Source: Lotus japonicus (Eukaryota > Streptophyta > Magnoliopsida > Fabales > Fabaceae). From it: 64,000 nucleotides of DNA. Numbering within the stretch: position 1 is the first letter of the stretch; each line of letters opens with the position of its first letter. The position numbers and the translations under genes are program-made. The stretch covers positions 32,047,021 to 32,111,020 of the forward strand of contig NC_080044.1 of NCBI RefSeq assembly GCF_012489685.1. Reading direction: 5' to 3'. Below are positions 46,423-57,539 of this stretch, one piece after another. The notes beneath the pieces were generated by a model. The model ran no database searches. It was not told the origin of the DNA and was given only the letters and a program-made list of their open reading frames with translations.

Positions 46423-49400
46423 TGTAACACCCCGATTTCGGTGGCGTCACTTTAGTAACCAAAAGTAAACTTAATGCGGAAATACGTGAATATTTTTTTT
46501 TCGATATAATAACTAAGACAAGACTGAATTAAATAAAACCCAAATGCGAAAAGCAATAAAACTATTATACAATATATATTTACAACCCCCGCTGTAAGTA
46601 CCCAACCTCGTCACGAGTAACCTCCAGTGACGGAAAGTAGTAGAAAAGAACGCCCGTAGGCAAAAGGTATAATCCAAAAGAAAGGTTAGGTGTCTGCAAC
46701 ACTGTCCCTCAAAATAAGAATAAGTCAGCCCAGATGGCCTAAAACAAGACCTCTTAAGTCCAACCAACTCTCTGTGATTCCCGTAGAGGAACCACACAAA
46801 AAGCTATAGGTGGGAAACTACCCTGTCCCCAAAGAAAACAAATGATGTTCAGAGCTAAGACTCTACTCCTACACTAATCCCATCTCGAGGAGCTCACACC
46901 AGCACTAAAACCTACATGCTAGCATGATCATCGTCCGAATTCGAAATCCAGAACGACCTAGTCTATGTACACCATCCGTCCTCCGCTCGCTATCGCGATG
47001 CGCTCCTGTTCCAGCATCCCAACTCTAGTTTCCCCCGAAGGGTGAACCGTCGTGAACCAGTCCGCCAAAGACATCTGACAAAGGGCGTTTGTCCGCCAAA
47101 GCACACACAGAAGACGCGAGGGTCAACTCCAAAGAATTACATAAATAATAGCACCAATAGATATAGATAAGAGAATAGCCACTTAGGCTTATAGCTAGGG
47201 ATAACATCCTAGGGTTGCATATTACATAATGAACTTAACAGCAATAATAACAATTAACATGTTCCAAATAGGATTAACAAATAACAATCACACTCGACAA
47301 CTAAATCAGTATGCATGAATGCAGGATGATTAGTCAAACAACATCTCCGACTCTCACTCGACACGTCGCCACGTGTTCTAGGTAAATTAAAGTCTCTAAA
47401 AGCTTACCGTAAGGTAAAGTCGATTCTGCGACAAAAGACACTTCTTCACATCAACATAGTAACTCATGATGATCTCCGGATCATCCGACTCATCTCAATC
47501 CGATGGTCACAACTGCTCAACAAGCAAAGAGTATCACATACTCGGAAACTACCGGTTTCCCGGACTTATCCCCAGGATAGCCCAACAATTAGGCATGTCA
47601 AGTCGATCCAACCCCTTGGGTTGAACATACGGACTCGCACACGCAACTCCCACAATTAGGCATGTCGAGTCGATCCAACCCATCGGGATGGACATACGGA
47701 CTCGCACACGCAACAAATGACAACGCCAAGTCGATTCACTCAAAGGAGTCGAACATACGGACGTTGCGCGTGTCCAATGACTATCGCCGAATCGATCCAA
47801 TCCATCGGATTGAACATACGGATCCGCGCGTGTCGAAAAGTTGTCGCTGAATCGATCCAATCCCCCGGATTGAACATACGGATTCACGCGAGGTAAAATG
47901 GCAATCGCTGAATCGATCCAATCCCTCTGATTGAACATACGGACTCACGCGTGCCTGAGTGACTACCGCCGAATCGATCCAATCCATCGGATTGAATATA
48001 CGGATTCGCGCGTGTCAACAATTATTGCCGAATCGGCCCAACCCGTCGGGTTTGGACATACGGATTCGCGCCGCAAAGTCGAAGATACACCCAACAACAT
48101 AGCTACTCCAACAGCACAACAACAAACGCTGCTCCAACAGCACCACAACATCTACATACTCGAAGCCTCTCAACTTTCTCAATGCTGGGATCCGACGACA
48201 CTTCTCGTTTTCCAAACTATGATTTGCATCCAAAGCTTCCTTCCGAGATTATTACCATTACTTAAAGATTTAGAGGTTGTTTAATGTCTTATGAGTTTTC
48301 TTTACAAAATAATTATCCTTTTAGTCTTATCGCAAATCCTATAAGTTCTCGGGATCTCCTAATCCCCAAATGACTCCAGAGAATGTCTCGATCCATAAAC
48401 ATCATAACAAGGCCCGAATCTCATTCGTCCTTTCAAGCTTCCTCAAAACTCTCAAAATAAAATCGGCATGACCTGCCCGCTTTTCTCACCGTTCAGAAAC
48501 TCAGATTCCAGTACAGAGCATATTCAATTCATCACAATCAACAACATGTCATATATCGATAAATCGCATCATAAACACTTAGCACTTAGCATATAAAGCA
48601 TGCACCACACATCCTAGATTACCCACATAACACATAGCATGTAAGTCAATCTCAAAAACATTCAGTAGATGAATCATCTACATTGTCAGCCGAAGCCTCA
48701 GAAAACATTTTCCAATCACACACAATTCCAGTGCATAAACAGTAAACAATGTCGAAACATCGACCCTAAGCATTAACTACAGATTCAGTGAGAAGCCCTC
48801 ACCTGTAGATTCTCCAGGACGATCTCCTAACACTTGTTCACAATCAAAGGCTTGCTCCTCTTGGAATTCCTCAAAATCACCTTTAGAGCAAAACCACAGA
48901 AATACTATCAGAATCTATCGGAAACTAAGCTATCGATACTTACTAAGGTTACTCGAAGTAATCTATACTCTAAGGTACGATAATCTAGCGCGAAAAGACA
49001 AGTTTTCGGAAAAGGAAATTTTCCTCCTCCTCCCCTATAGGGCTCGGCCACTTTTGGTAATTGTGGGGCTCGATTTTTCTTCGATCAAACTTGGTTCCTA
49101 TGCTATCATTAGCTGTAACTAAGGGTATTCTGAACTCGGAAAAATTATCGGATCAAAAACTGTCGCAGGGGTATTTTGGTCATGATTTTTAACTTAGGAT
49201 TTTCAAAACTGAAATCCCAAAAACCAAATTTTGCAGGGACGTCACCAACGACGTTTATGACAACTAATCCTACTAGCACTAAGCTAAGGCGATAGTTTTC
49301 AGCCTAAAGTTTGAAGCTTTACACCAAAAACTCCAAAAAATGGGTATTTTAGGTTCAAATTGATTCCGGCGGAATTCCGGCGACATAACGGAAAATCTAA

Positions 49401-50410
49401 CCCGGCAGAAGTGATCTTGGGCGCATAAGGAAGAGGTTTAGAATCAGAAATGAAAGATTCAGGATAGTTTTGCAAAAACCCATAAACTATCCGCTCAGAA
49501 AACTCTACAGAAAAGCTATGGAAAAAGCGATCAGAGGTAAGGATTAGCGACTATACCTCGAAACCTTGAAGTAGCAACTGATTGATCGACGATCAAGCAA
49601 ACGATGAAGAAAATCTTCTCTTCTCCCTCCCTTGTAGAACTCGCGGCCTTGATGAAGAAAATGGAGGAAAATTTGAGTTTTTCTTCCTTTCTTTGCTATA
49701 TATAAAGGTTGGAAATTCGCGGGAAAATGAAAGTTTCGCGAATCTGATTTTTCCGGCGTCATTCTCCGTGAATTCTAAGATAGGTTTTGGCGAAAGAATT
49801 CCAAAACTAAAATGAGGTCTCCTTATATTTTTGGCAACTAAAGCATAGTCGGTGTAAAACTATTTTACCCGATAAGTTGCTTTTTGCATCGAATGTCGGA
49901 ATGGAAAACTTCCTTCGGAAGAAAGATTGAAATCATCAAGAGAAATGGGAGTACGCGTGTGGAATATTCATTTGAAGCTCTGAATAGAAAAAGTCTTCAT
50001 TGTCGAGAAATTCTAGGGTTTTGAAATACCAGGGATTCGGTTTCGGCAAACTTCTGATGATTGGAATCGAACGTTCGTAGATCCTAGAGTTTCGCCTCGA
50101 AACGATTGTGATATATGGAAAAAGAGAAGTTCTAACATTTCTCTGAAGATTTTTGGAATTAACTTCCGTCGTGCCTAAAAGTGAAAATTAGCTATATACT
50201 AGGGTTTCTGACCTAGGTTTAAGCGTAAAACGATCGTGCCATAACTTTTATCGACTTCGATAAAATCCTTTGACTTTTCCTGAACTTTCTCCTTCATAAA
50301 TCTATTTCATTTGACAAACTCTTGTTCAGGTTTCCTTTCACAATACATCAACCCTAATCGTGAATAAGATTTTATTCTCTAAGCATAAGCTTAAAAACTT
50401 GGGTCTTACA
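46423..50410 (-). mobile_element. Tandem array LTR 4 (5'-most in element orientation)
   Basis: 3,988 bp. Right flank CTCTT (50411-50415) completes the TSD of the whole 23 kb structure. Private variants include CAACATCTCC at about 47339 and GAAATGGGAGTACG at about 49944. Confidence 0.97.
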
Positions 50411-50480
50411 CTCTTTGAGATGAACATAGAGTCTTCCTTCTGTTTTACTTGCAATCCCAGGAAGTAATTTAATTCACCAA
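50411..50480 (-). pseudogene. pol: copia-B RT fragment between array and solo LTR C
   Basis: 70 bp continuing copia-B after the array. Homologous to copia-A 6800-6865 (aligned through GAGTCTTCC, TACTTGCAATCCC and TTTAATTCACCAA). Confidence 0.85.
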
Positions 50481-51773
50481 TGTTGGTAAATCCGCAAGTG
50501 TACGGAATCCACCCGGTTTTAAATATCGAACCACAGGGATTGTGAGTGAATAGATTCGGTTCAAGCTTTGAGTTTGAAGGTTTGTTTTATTGAGGCAAAC
50601 ATATGACGAAGTAGTAATAAGGAAAAAGGAAATATAAATTCAGAAATGAAACAGAGAATGAAAAGAAAGAGTGATTTACTTTGGGTTCTTGCTCAACTAA
50701 TCAATTCAAGCACATCATTCTAAGCACATGTTCTCATGGATCTCTCCTTGATGTTCTAGCCTAAGCAACTACCTATCGATGCCTCGCATAGATAATTCTT
50801 TCAAACCAAAAGATAAGCCCAATTCCTTGTGTACTTAAACATTTGTTTGAAGCATAAAGATTATAAAGTTCAGGCCAACAAACCCCAACCCTTCCTCTAT
50901 TCCTAGTAGCAAGTATAGAAGAGGTAATCCCATAACAAGTCCCTAATCTATAACAAACTTCCGTTCTATTATAGAAAAGCATAAAGCTAGCACATGTTCT
51001 AACTTGAAACATAAAGCATGGATATGGGATTCAAGGAAAGAAGAAGAACATGTGGGAAAGAACTTAAGATTATAACTTAAAAGGAAAAGTCTTACAAGAA
51101 ATCCAAAGTAAAAGAAGAGAGATTAGTGGCTAAGAACCTTGAACACAAGCTTGGAAGCCTTCTCTCACTCTCCTAGATGATTCTCTACCTCTCAATTTTA
51201 CAAAGTATGAAAAAATTCCAAAAGAAAATGACTAAAATCCTATTTATAGGCAAAATTCCCGAGTTTGGGCTGTTCCGGGCGCTCAGGCGCCAATTCAGAG
51301 CGCCTGAGCGCCAATTGCATGCCCAAAACATGCTCTCTGGAGCTAATTGGCGCCTACCCAGCGCCTGCCAACGCCTAGGCGCTCCAGCTCGCTTGGAAAA
51401 GACTCTTTGGCTTCTGTAACTCCTCTTTCAATCCTCTTTAAGTCCTCCTTCAATTCCATGCTTCTTGGCCTTCTATTACCTTCAGTTTCTGCTCTCTAAA
51501 CCTAACCAACAAGTCAAGGAAGAATCTAGAAGCTCCAAGAGCTCATTAGCACAAGAGGTCCTTCATAAAACACAACAAAACCATGCAAGTCCTAAACTTT
51601 ACTTAAAATGCAAGAAAACTACCTATAAAACTACTAAATTACCAAAACAAAATAAAGACTAAAGAAAAGAATAAAAATGCATGAGAATGCATGAAACACT
51701 ACATGAGACACAAGAAAAAGACTCAAAACCTACAAGAAAAACCATAAAAACATCATATAAACCCGGGTCATCA
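50481..51773 (-). mobile_element. Solo LTR C (1.3 kb family)
   Basis: 1,293 bp, TGTTGG...GGGTCATCA, perfect TSD ACCAA (50476-50480 and 51774-51778), inserted in copia-B RT. Carries the GC palindrome zone at 51278-51385 and the TATA box (minus strand) at 51241-51248. Confidence 0.93.
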
Positions 51774-53079
51774 ACCAACCAAACACATCTCAAACTCCGA
51801 TTTCAAATGTTGAACAAAATGTTCTACCATGTGGTCTAGCATCCCTCCAAAGACAATGTCATCTACATATATCTGAGCTATCATAACATTTCCACCATCA
51901 CTTTTCACAAACCATTGGTGCTTGCTTTCATCCATACTGTACCCCTCCAAAGACAAGGTCTTGTCTATTCCTCCCTTGCTGTACCCCTTACTTATCAGGA
52001 ATTCAGTCAATCTTTCATACCAAGCCATTGGTGCTTGCTTTCATCCATACTGAGCCTTCCTCATTTGTAAACATGTTCTGGAAAGGTTGGATCTACAAAG
52101 CCCTTTGGTTGTTCTACATAGACTTCCTCATTCAGATATCTATTCAAGAAGGCACTCTTCACATCCATCTAGAACAGCTTGAATTTCAGAAGACCTGCTA
52201 CTCCCAACAACAGTCTAATTGATTCCAGTCGAGCAACAGGTGCAAACGTCTCATCAAAATCAATTCCTTCAATCTGAGTATACCCTTGAGCAACTAATCT
52301 GGCCTTGTTTCTTGTCACAGTACCATTTTCATCTGACTTGTTTCTGAAAATCCACTTGGTACCAATCACATTCACACCTTCAGGTCTAGGAACAAGATCC
52401 CATACTTCATTCCTCTTGAATTGACTGAGTTCCTCTTGCATGGCATTGATCCAGTACTCATCAGTTAAGGCCTCCTTGATGTTCTTTGGCTCAATCTTGG
52501 AGATAAAACAAGCATTTACAATAATGTCTCTAGATCTAGTAATAAATCCTTCATTTAGATTCCCAATTTTGTTTTATTTAGGGTGATTCTTCTGAATTTC
52601 GATTGAAGGAACAACCTCCTTAGGTGAATCCTGCTCATTTTCTTCTTCTGGTTCTAAGTTAGACCGGATGTCAGTGACATTTGGTCTCTCATCAACTATA
52701 TGAAGCACACTATCATCTCCATCTGTATTGACTTTATTCAGAATATTTACACTGTCATCCACAACCACATTTATGGACTCCATCACAGTCTCTGTTCGAG
52801 AATTGAAAACCCTGTAAGCCTTGCTATTTATTGAGTAACCCAGAAATATCCCTTCATCACTCTAGGGATCAAGTTTCCTTCTCTGTTCTCTATCAGTTAA
52901 AATGTATCATCTACTTCCAAAGACATGAAAGTACTTAACAGTAGGTTTCTTCCCCTTCCACAGCTCACATAAAATGGAATCAGTTCCTGAACGTATAGTT
53001 ACCTTGTTGTGAATATAGCAAGCAGTGTTTATAGCCTCTGCCCAGAAGTGATAAGGAACTTTCTTCGCATGAAGCATCA
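51774..53079 (-). pseudogene. pol: copia-B RT, linker and integrase end
   Basis: The minus strand encodes, from right to left, the end of a copia integrase, the acidic linker, RT N-terminus ([40 protein letters not shown]) and the RT core with an intact IAQIYVDDIVFGG catalytic motif. Stops and frameshifts occur throughout; the frame also holds a local duplication, where a segment at 52021-52055 recurs at about 51905-51940 inside the RT. The integrase is cut at 53079 by the next LTR. Confidence 0.88.
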
Positions 53080-53884
53080 TGTAAGACCCTAAACTTATTA
53101 TTGTATCACTTATGTGAAGTATTCAATAAAAATGAAGTTTGTAGTGAAGTTTGACTTTATTGCTAATCTGCCTGTGACCTTGTATGAATTTTTGAGAGGT
53201 CTTGACGACCTTTTCTGTAAGACCTGGATTTTCAGAACAAGCTAGTTTCCGACTCACGCGTAGAATCAGTGTAAGCGTGACAGGAGTTTGATATTTGAGA
53301 AAGATTAATGAAGAAGAAAGTTCAGGAATTGCTCGAGGAATGTTGCGTTGTTGCTTTCGGAGTTAGTGCGAGTCGTCTGCACACCTGCCTTATGGCGAGC
53401 GTGTCCAGAATAGGCTATTTCACTTTTAGAGCAACGTTTTAAGTGAGATTTCGAATCCTTGGAAAATTTAAAGATTCTCTTTATTTTTCCTTCGACCAGC
53501 GTTTCATTTCGGAACCCTGGACTGTACGCATGATAGTATTCACTTTTCGGAAGTCCGCCGACGCTAATTTCTTTGCTTCGAAACCCTAGATTCGAGCGAT
53601 GGATGAAGACTTTTTCTATTCGGGACTTCTAACGAATTTTCCGTCCGCGTTGCCAGATTTGTTTCGACATTTCCAATCTTTTTCCGGTACAAAGTTTTGT
53701 CGTTTGAGCATCACAGCAAAAAGTAGTTTTTCGGGACAGATTAATTTACACCGCTTTTGAGATTTTAGATATCGTTTTTCCCAAATGTCAGAGATATGTT
53801 TTGAGTTCTGGAATTCTGACGCCAGAATCTCTCTTAGAATTCTTCGGTGAACGTGCTGCAAAAATCGGAATCGCGAAATTTTCA

Positions 53885-53915
53885 TTTTCCCGCGATTTCA
53901 CCTGCCTATAAATAG
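53885..53915 (+). promoter_or_regulatory. Candidate core promoter of LTR-53k
   Basis: TTTTCCCGCGATTTC then TATAAATA at 53907-53914, equivalent to the array LTR promoter block. Confidence 0.5.
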
Positions 53916-55336
53916 TCGAAAAAGCAAAAATATCTTCATTTTCTTCCATTTGGGGCCGCGGTTTGTGGAGAGAGAGGGAGAGGATATTTTCGCCGAAACT
54001 CGACCGATCTTCGCGCAGTTCGTTCCTACTTCTAGGTATTGAGGTAACTAGCATGATTCCTACCTCTGATTACTGTTTCTGTTGCGTTTCTGAAGTCGTT
54101 TCTGTGCTCACAGTTTTGAGCTTTTTCTAAAATTGTCCGATTTCTTCGATTTCTTGGTTGGGTTATGTTCTCTAGGTTCCCAAGAGCCTAAAACCTCTGT
54201 CAGTAATCGCCGATTGTGATCGAGCTGTCCAGGATCTGAAAAACTGTTTCAAAACCTTTTTGTCTCACATTTCGAAACTTTATTGTCGAAAAGTCATAAT
54301 TTGACTTCGTGCCTTTACGATTTGTTGTCACGGATGTCGTTAGGATCATTGCTGTCAAATTTGTTTTCAGAACTGATAACTTTGAGGTTTTGAGCTTTTA
54401 TTTTGGACCAAAACGCCCCTGAACGGCCGTATTTTGATCCGATTGTCCGAAAATTGTTCCGACAGTTTCTTTACCTTAGTTTTACCTTAAAACTATCTTG
54501 TGAATTGATTTGATCGAAGAAAAAGAGCCGGAGCTCTTTTTCCTTTGAGGCCGTGGGTTATTTCCTTTAGGGGGGAGTTTTTTCGTTTTCGAAAACTTGT
54601 CTTTTCGTACCCGGATGTCGTATTCTGAAGCTTTAATGCTTTGTCTATCGTTTATGTATTGTATTGCGATTGAACTAATCGATTTTGTGTGGATTCTGCT
54701 TTGTTTTTCCTCCGAGGTTCAGTTGAAGGAACTTTGGAAGTTTCAAGGCATTCCTGTGAAGGAGATTTGATTTGCGAAGCTGGATCAGCTCGAGGTTAGG
54801 GCAACTTACATATATTAGCTATGATTGCATGATAGGCGTCGATAAATTCGACTTATGCTTTATCTGATGTTGTTTATGATGATGATTTATTTGTTATGAT
54901 TGTTTTCATAACTTATGATATTGATGATGTGATGAATTGGGCGTTCTGACGCAACTTCGGAGTGGAGATTCATTGATCTGGTGATCTTTGACATTTCGGG
55001 TTGGATGAGCAACCCTAGGCAAGTTCAAACGAGGGGTTTGAGACTTAGCCATTCGTTGGGATTCGTTTGGATACTTAGACTTTCCCCGGGAAACTTCTTT
55101 TGGGTGGTTGGTTTTCGGAAAACTTAGAATGATTAGAATTTTGAAAACTAGAGACTTTGGGAGACTTAGACTTTGAGAAATAAACTCATAACTTGACTAA
55201 TCCAATTCGAACCGTTTTTACTAAATGAATAATCATAGGAGACCTAAAGGGGAAAATAATTGCTAAAGACGGGGAAAAGTCGACTTTTGTTGTGGGTTTT
55301 GGAGAGATTGGGGGAAAGCCACTGCGGTGAGCTAAA

Positions 55337-55579
55337 GTGACGATTGAAAGTCACCGAGTACCTTAGTACTCTTGTTATTCGAGTGGTGTTGTATTGACCG
55401 ACGCCAACTCTGGGTTTTGGGTGTTGGAGCCGTGTTGTATTGACCGACACTTAGTGCTCTTGTTGATTGGGCTATGTCGTATTGACCGACACTAGACCCT
55501 TGTGTACTTTTGTGGGTGGAGTGGTGTTGTATTGACCGACACTTACTCCGAGTTGTGTTGTATTGACCGACACTAACTC
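55337..55579 (+). repeat. Hairpin array with constant loop TGTATTGACCG
   Basis: GTGAC/GTCAC at 55337-55354, then five units each containing GTATTGACCGAC. Arms vary: GAGT/ACTC (55381-55384/55407-55410), GAGC/GCTC (55427-55430/55456-55459), TGTCG/CGACA (55475-55479/55487-55491), GGAGT/ACTCC (55518-55522/55545-55549), GAGTT/AACTC (55550-55554/55575-55579). Confidence 0.85.
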
Positions 55580-55663
55580 ACGGTTTGTTGAGATTGGGTT
55601 GTGAGCTAAACACTTTCGTGGTAAGGACGATTCGTTGTTTGGCTAACCATATTGCATCAATCG

Positions 55664-55891
55664 GGTGAATAACGGGAATGGTTCACCTGTGCATATCATG
55701 GTGAATAACGGGAATGGTTCACCTTGCATAAATGATGAATAACGGGAATGGTTCATCATATGGTGAATAACGGGAATGGTTCACCAAGGATGAATAACGG
55801 GAATGGTTCATCCAGGATGAATAACGGGAATGGTTCATCCATAGTGAAGAACGAGAATGCTTCACTTGTGGCGAACGGGAACGCGTCACAA
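55664..55891 (+). repeat. Hairpin array with constant loop TAACGGGAATGG
   Basis: Eight successive inverted repeats with 6-8 bp stems around AACGGGAATG: GGTGAA/TTCACC (twice), ATGATGAA/TTCATCAT, TGGTGAA/TTCACCA, GGATGAA/TTCATCC (twice), AGTGAAG/CTTCACT (55843-55849/55860-55866) and TTGTGGCG/CGTCACAA. Frames through it give NNGNGS-type repeats and are artefacts. Confidence 0.92.
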
Positions 55892-57539
55892 ATCCGGATT
55901 CATGATTGCATATCACGCATACATTCATTCTGACTTGAACTGTGTGCTGTTTGGTTATTGAAGCAATGTTAGAGCCATAACATGCTAGGATTGTTTATAT
56001 ATATATATATCAACATATATCTATACCCCCTATCACATGTTGAGTGTATATCTACGTATTTCTGTGAGTTGACCCTAGCGCCTTGGCTTTGGTTGCATGT
56101 TTGTGTTTGGGCGGTCGGCCTGCTGCCAGATGTCGACGGTGGACTGGGTTTCGATGGTCTCTCCCTCGGGGGGGATCAGGTTTGAGATGGAGGATTGGAC
56201 TGACGAGCGTGGACGTCTGACGATAGGAGTTTTACGACGCATGGAGCTGAGCTTCAACTTGCCAACTTCAGTTCGCGGTGGACTTGGTACTGGAAGGGTA
56301 GGTTTAGGCAGGCGTCATATTTTGTGTAGAGCTCTGATTCGTTTTGCTTTTGGGACAGGGTAGGTTCCCGACGCATGACTTTTTGTGGGGTTCTCTTACT
56401 GAGGGATCACAGTGAGTCAGTCGGACCATAGGGGTCTTTGCTTAGGCCATTTGGAGGCCGACTTTCTCCTTGTGGGTTGTAATTACAAACTTTCTTACTC
56501 ACACTTCTGGGTCTGTATATATTTGTCTGCGGGCACACTACTTTGGAGTCACTGCGAGTGCGCGTGACGTGGAAGTGCAGCTGAGGTTGTACATGTCTAT
56601 ATTTGAGGTACATTGGTTAGTTAGAGTTGGGTTATGCCTTTGCTTCCTATTGCTTTAGTTTGCGTAAAGTTTATTTTTGGTTTCTAAAGTGACACCTGGA
56701 AATCGGGGTGTTACATTTTATGGAGAATCTTCCTTTATGAGAATTGTAGCTCTCTGCGTTAGCTAAATTCTCCAATTGGTTTCGTGTCAATCCAATATCT
56801 GTAGCTCAAGCTAATTGAATTTTAGTGAGCAAATGTCTGGCTGTACAGTGCCAGCGATTTTTGTTGAAATGATAACTTTTTAATTTCGAATTTACCTTTG
56901 ATTTTTAGAGAAAGGGGGAGGGTTTTAATTGGGTTTCAGGTCTGGTTACTTGGAACTTAGTGGGCCAAGAGAGCTGACTTGGATCGGGCTTGAAAGAAAA
57001 AGAAAAACCCTAGCCCACATGCTAGTGTGGCCGCGAGTTTGATAGGGGTAAGGGGGGGGGGAATCCTAATTTTCTCTTCATTCTGAATTAGAAGGTCCCA
57101 TACACCACTCTTACGTGAAAAACTTCATAAGAAAGAAAGAGAGAAAGAGAGAAACCGAGACAGAAGAAAGAGGAACCACCGCCACTTTCAACCCTAGCGC
57201 CGGCCACCACCGTGCGTGCAAGAGAGAGCGTGCGAGCGAGAGGGAGGGAGGAGATCGAACGAGCAGAGAGGGACAGCAAGGGATAACTTCTTCCACACTT
57301 CATCTTTCATCTCTTTGCACCACCCAACTAGCAAGGTAAGGGCTGGTCTTAGGTTGGGTAGAATGATTAGGCTTTTGCTATAAGAATTTTAATGAGAATA
57401 GATGTGTTATTGATTGTCTTGCATGAGTTCTATGATCATAAATGTTGCTGGACCTTTATGCTTGAAAACCATGTTTATTAGAGATTCTTGGACTAGAGTT
57501 TGAATCAAGTAGGAACCCTAGACTTGAACATACGTAAAG

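Larger units (their letters stand above)
53080..56715 (+). mobile_element. Chromovirus-type LTR, separate family (LTR-53k)
   Basis: TGTAAGACCC...CGGGGTGTTACA, 3,636 bp. Distantly similar to the array LTRs (shared promoter block, TTGACCCT...GTCAGATGTC-type segment at about 56065-56140, and AGGTAGTTTCC-like downstream part). Flanks CATCA and TTTTA do not match, so it is not a simple solo-LTR insertion. No primer site follows, so the rest of the element has been lost. Confidence 0.8.

Noticed and set aside
55664..55891. CRISPR-like regularly spaced repeat
   Set aside because: Units are contiguous quasi-palindromes inside a plant LTR; there are no spacers of uniform length, no leader and no cas genes.
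55748..55933. ORF with NNGNGS repeats
   Set aside because: It is only the translation of the hairpin repeat; start and end have no coding context.
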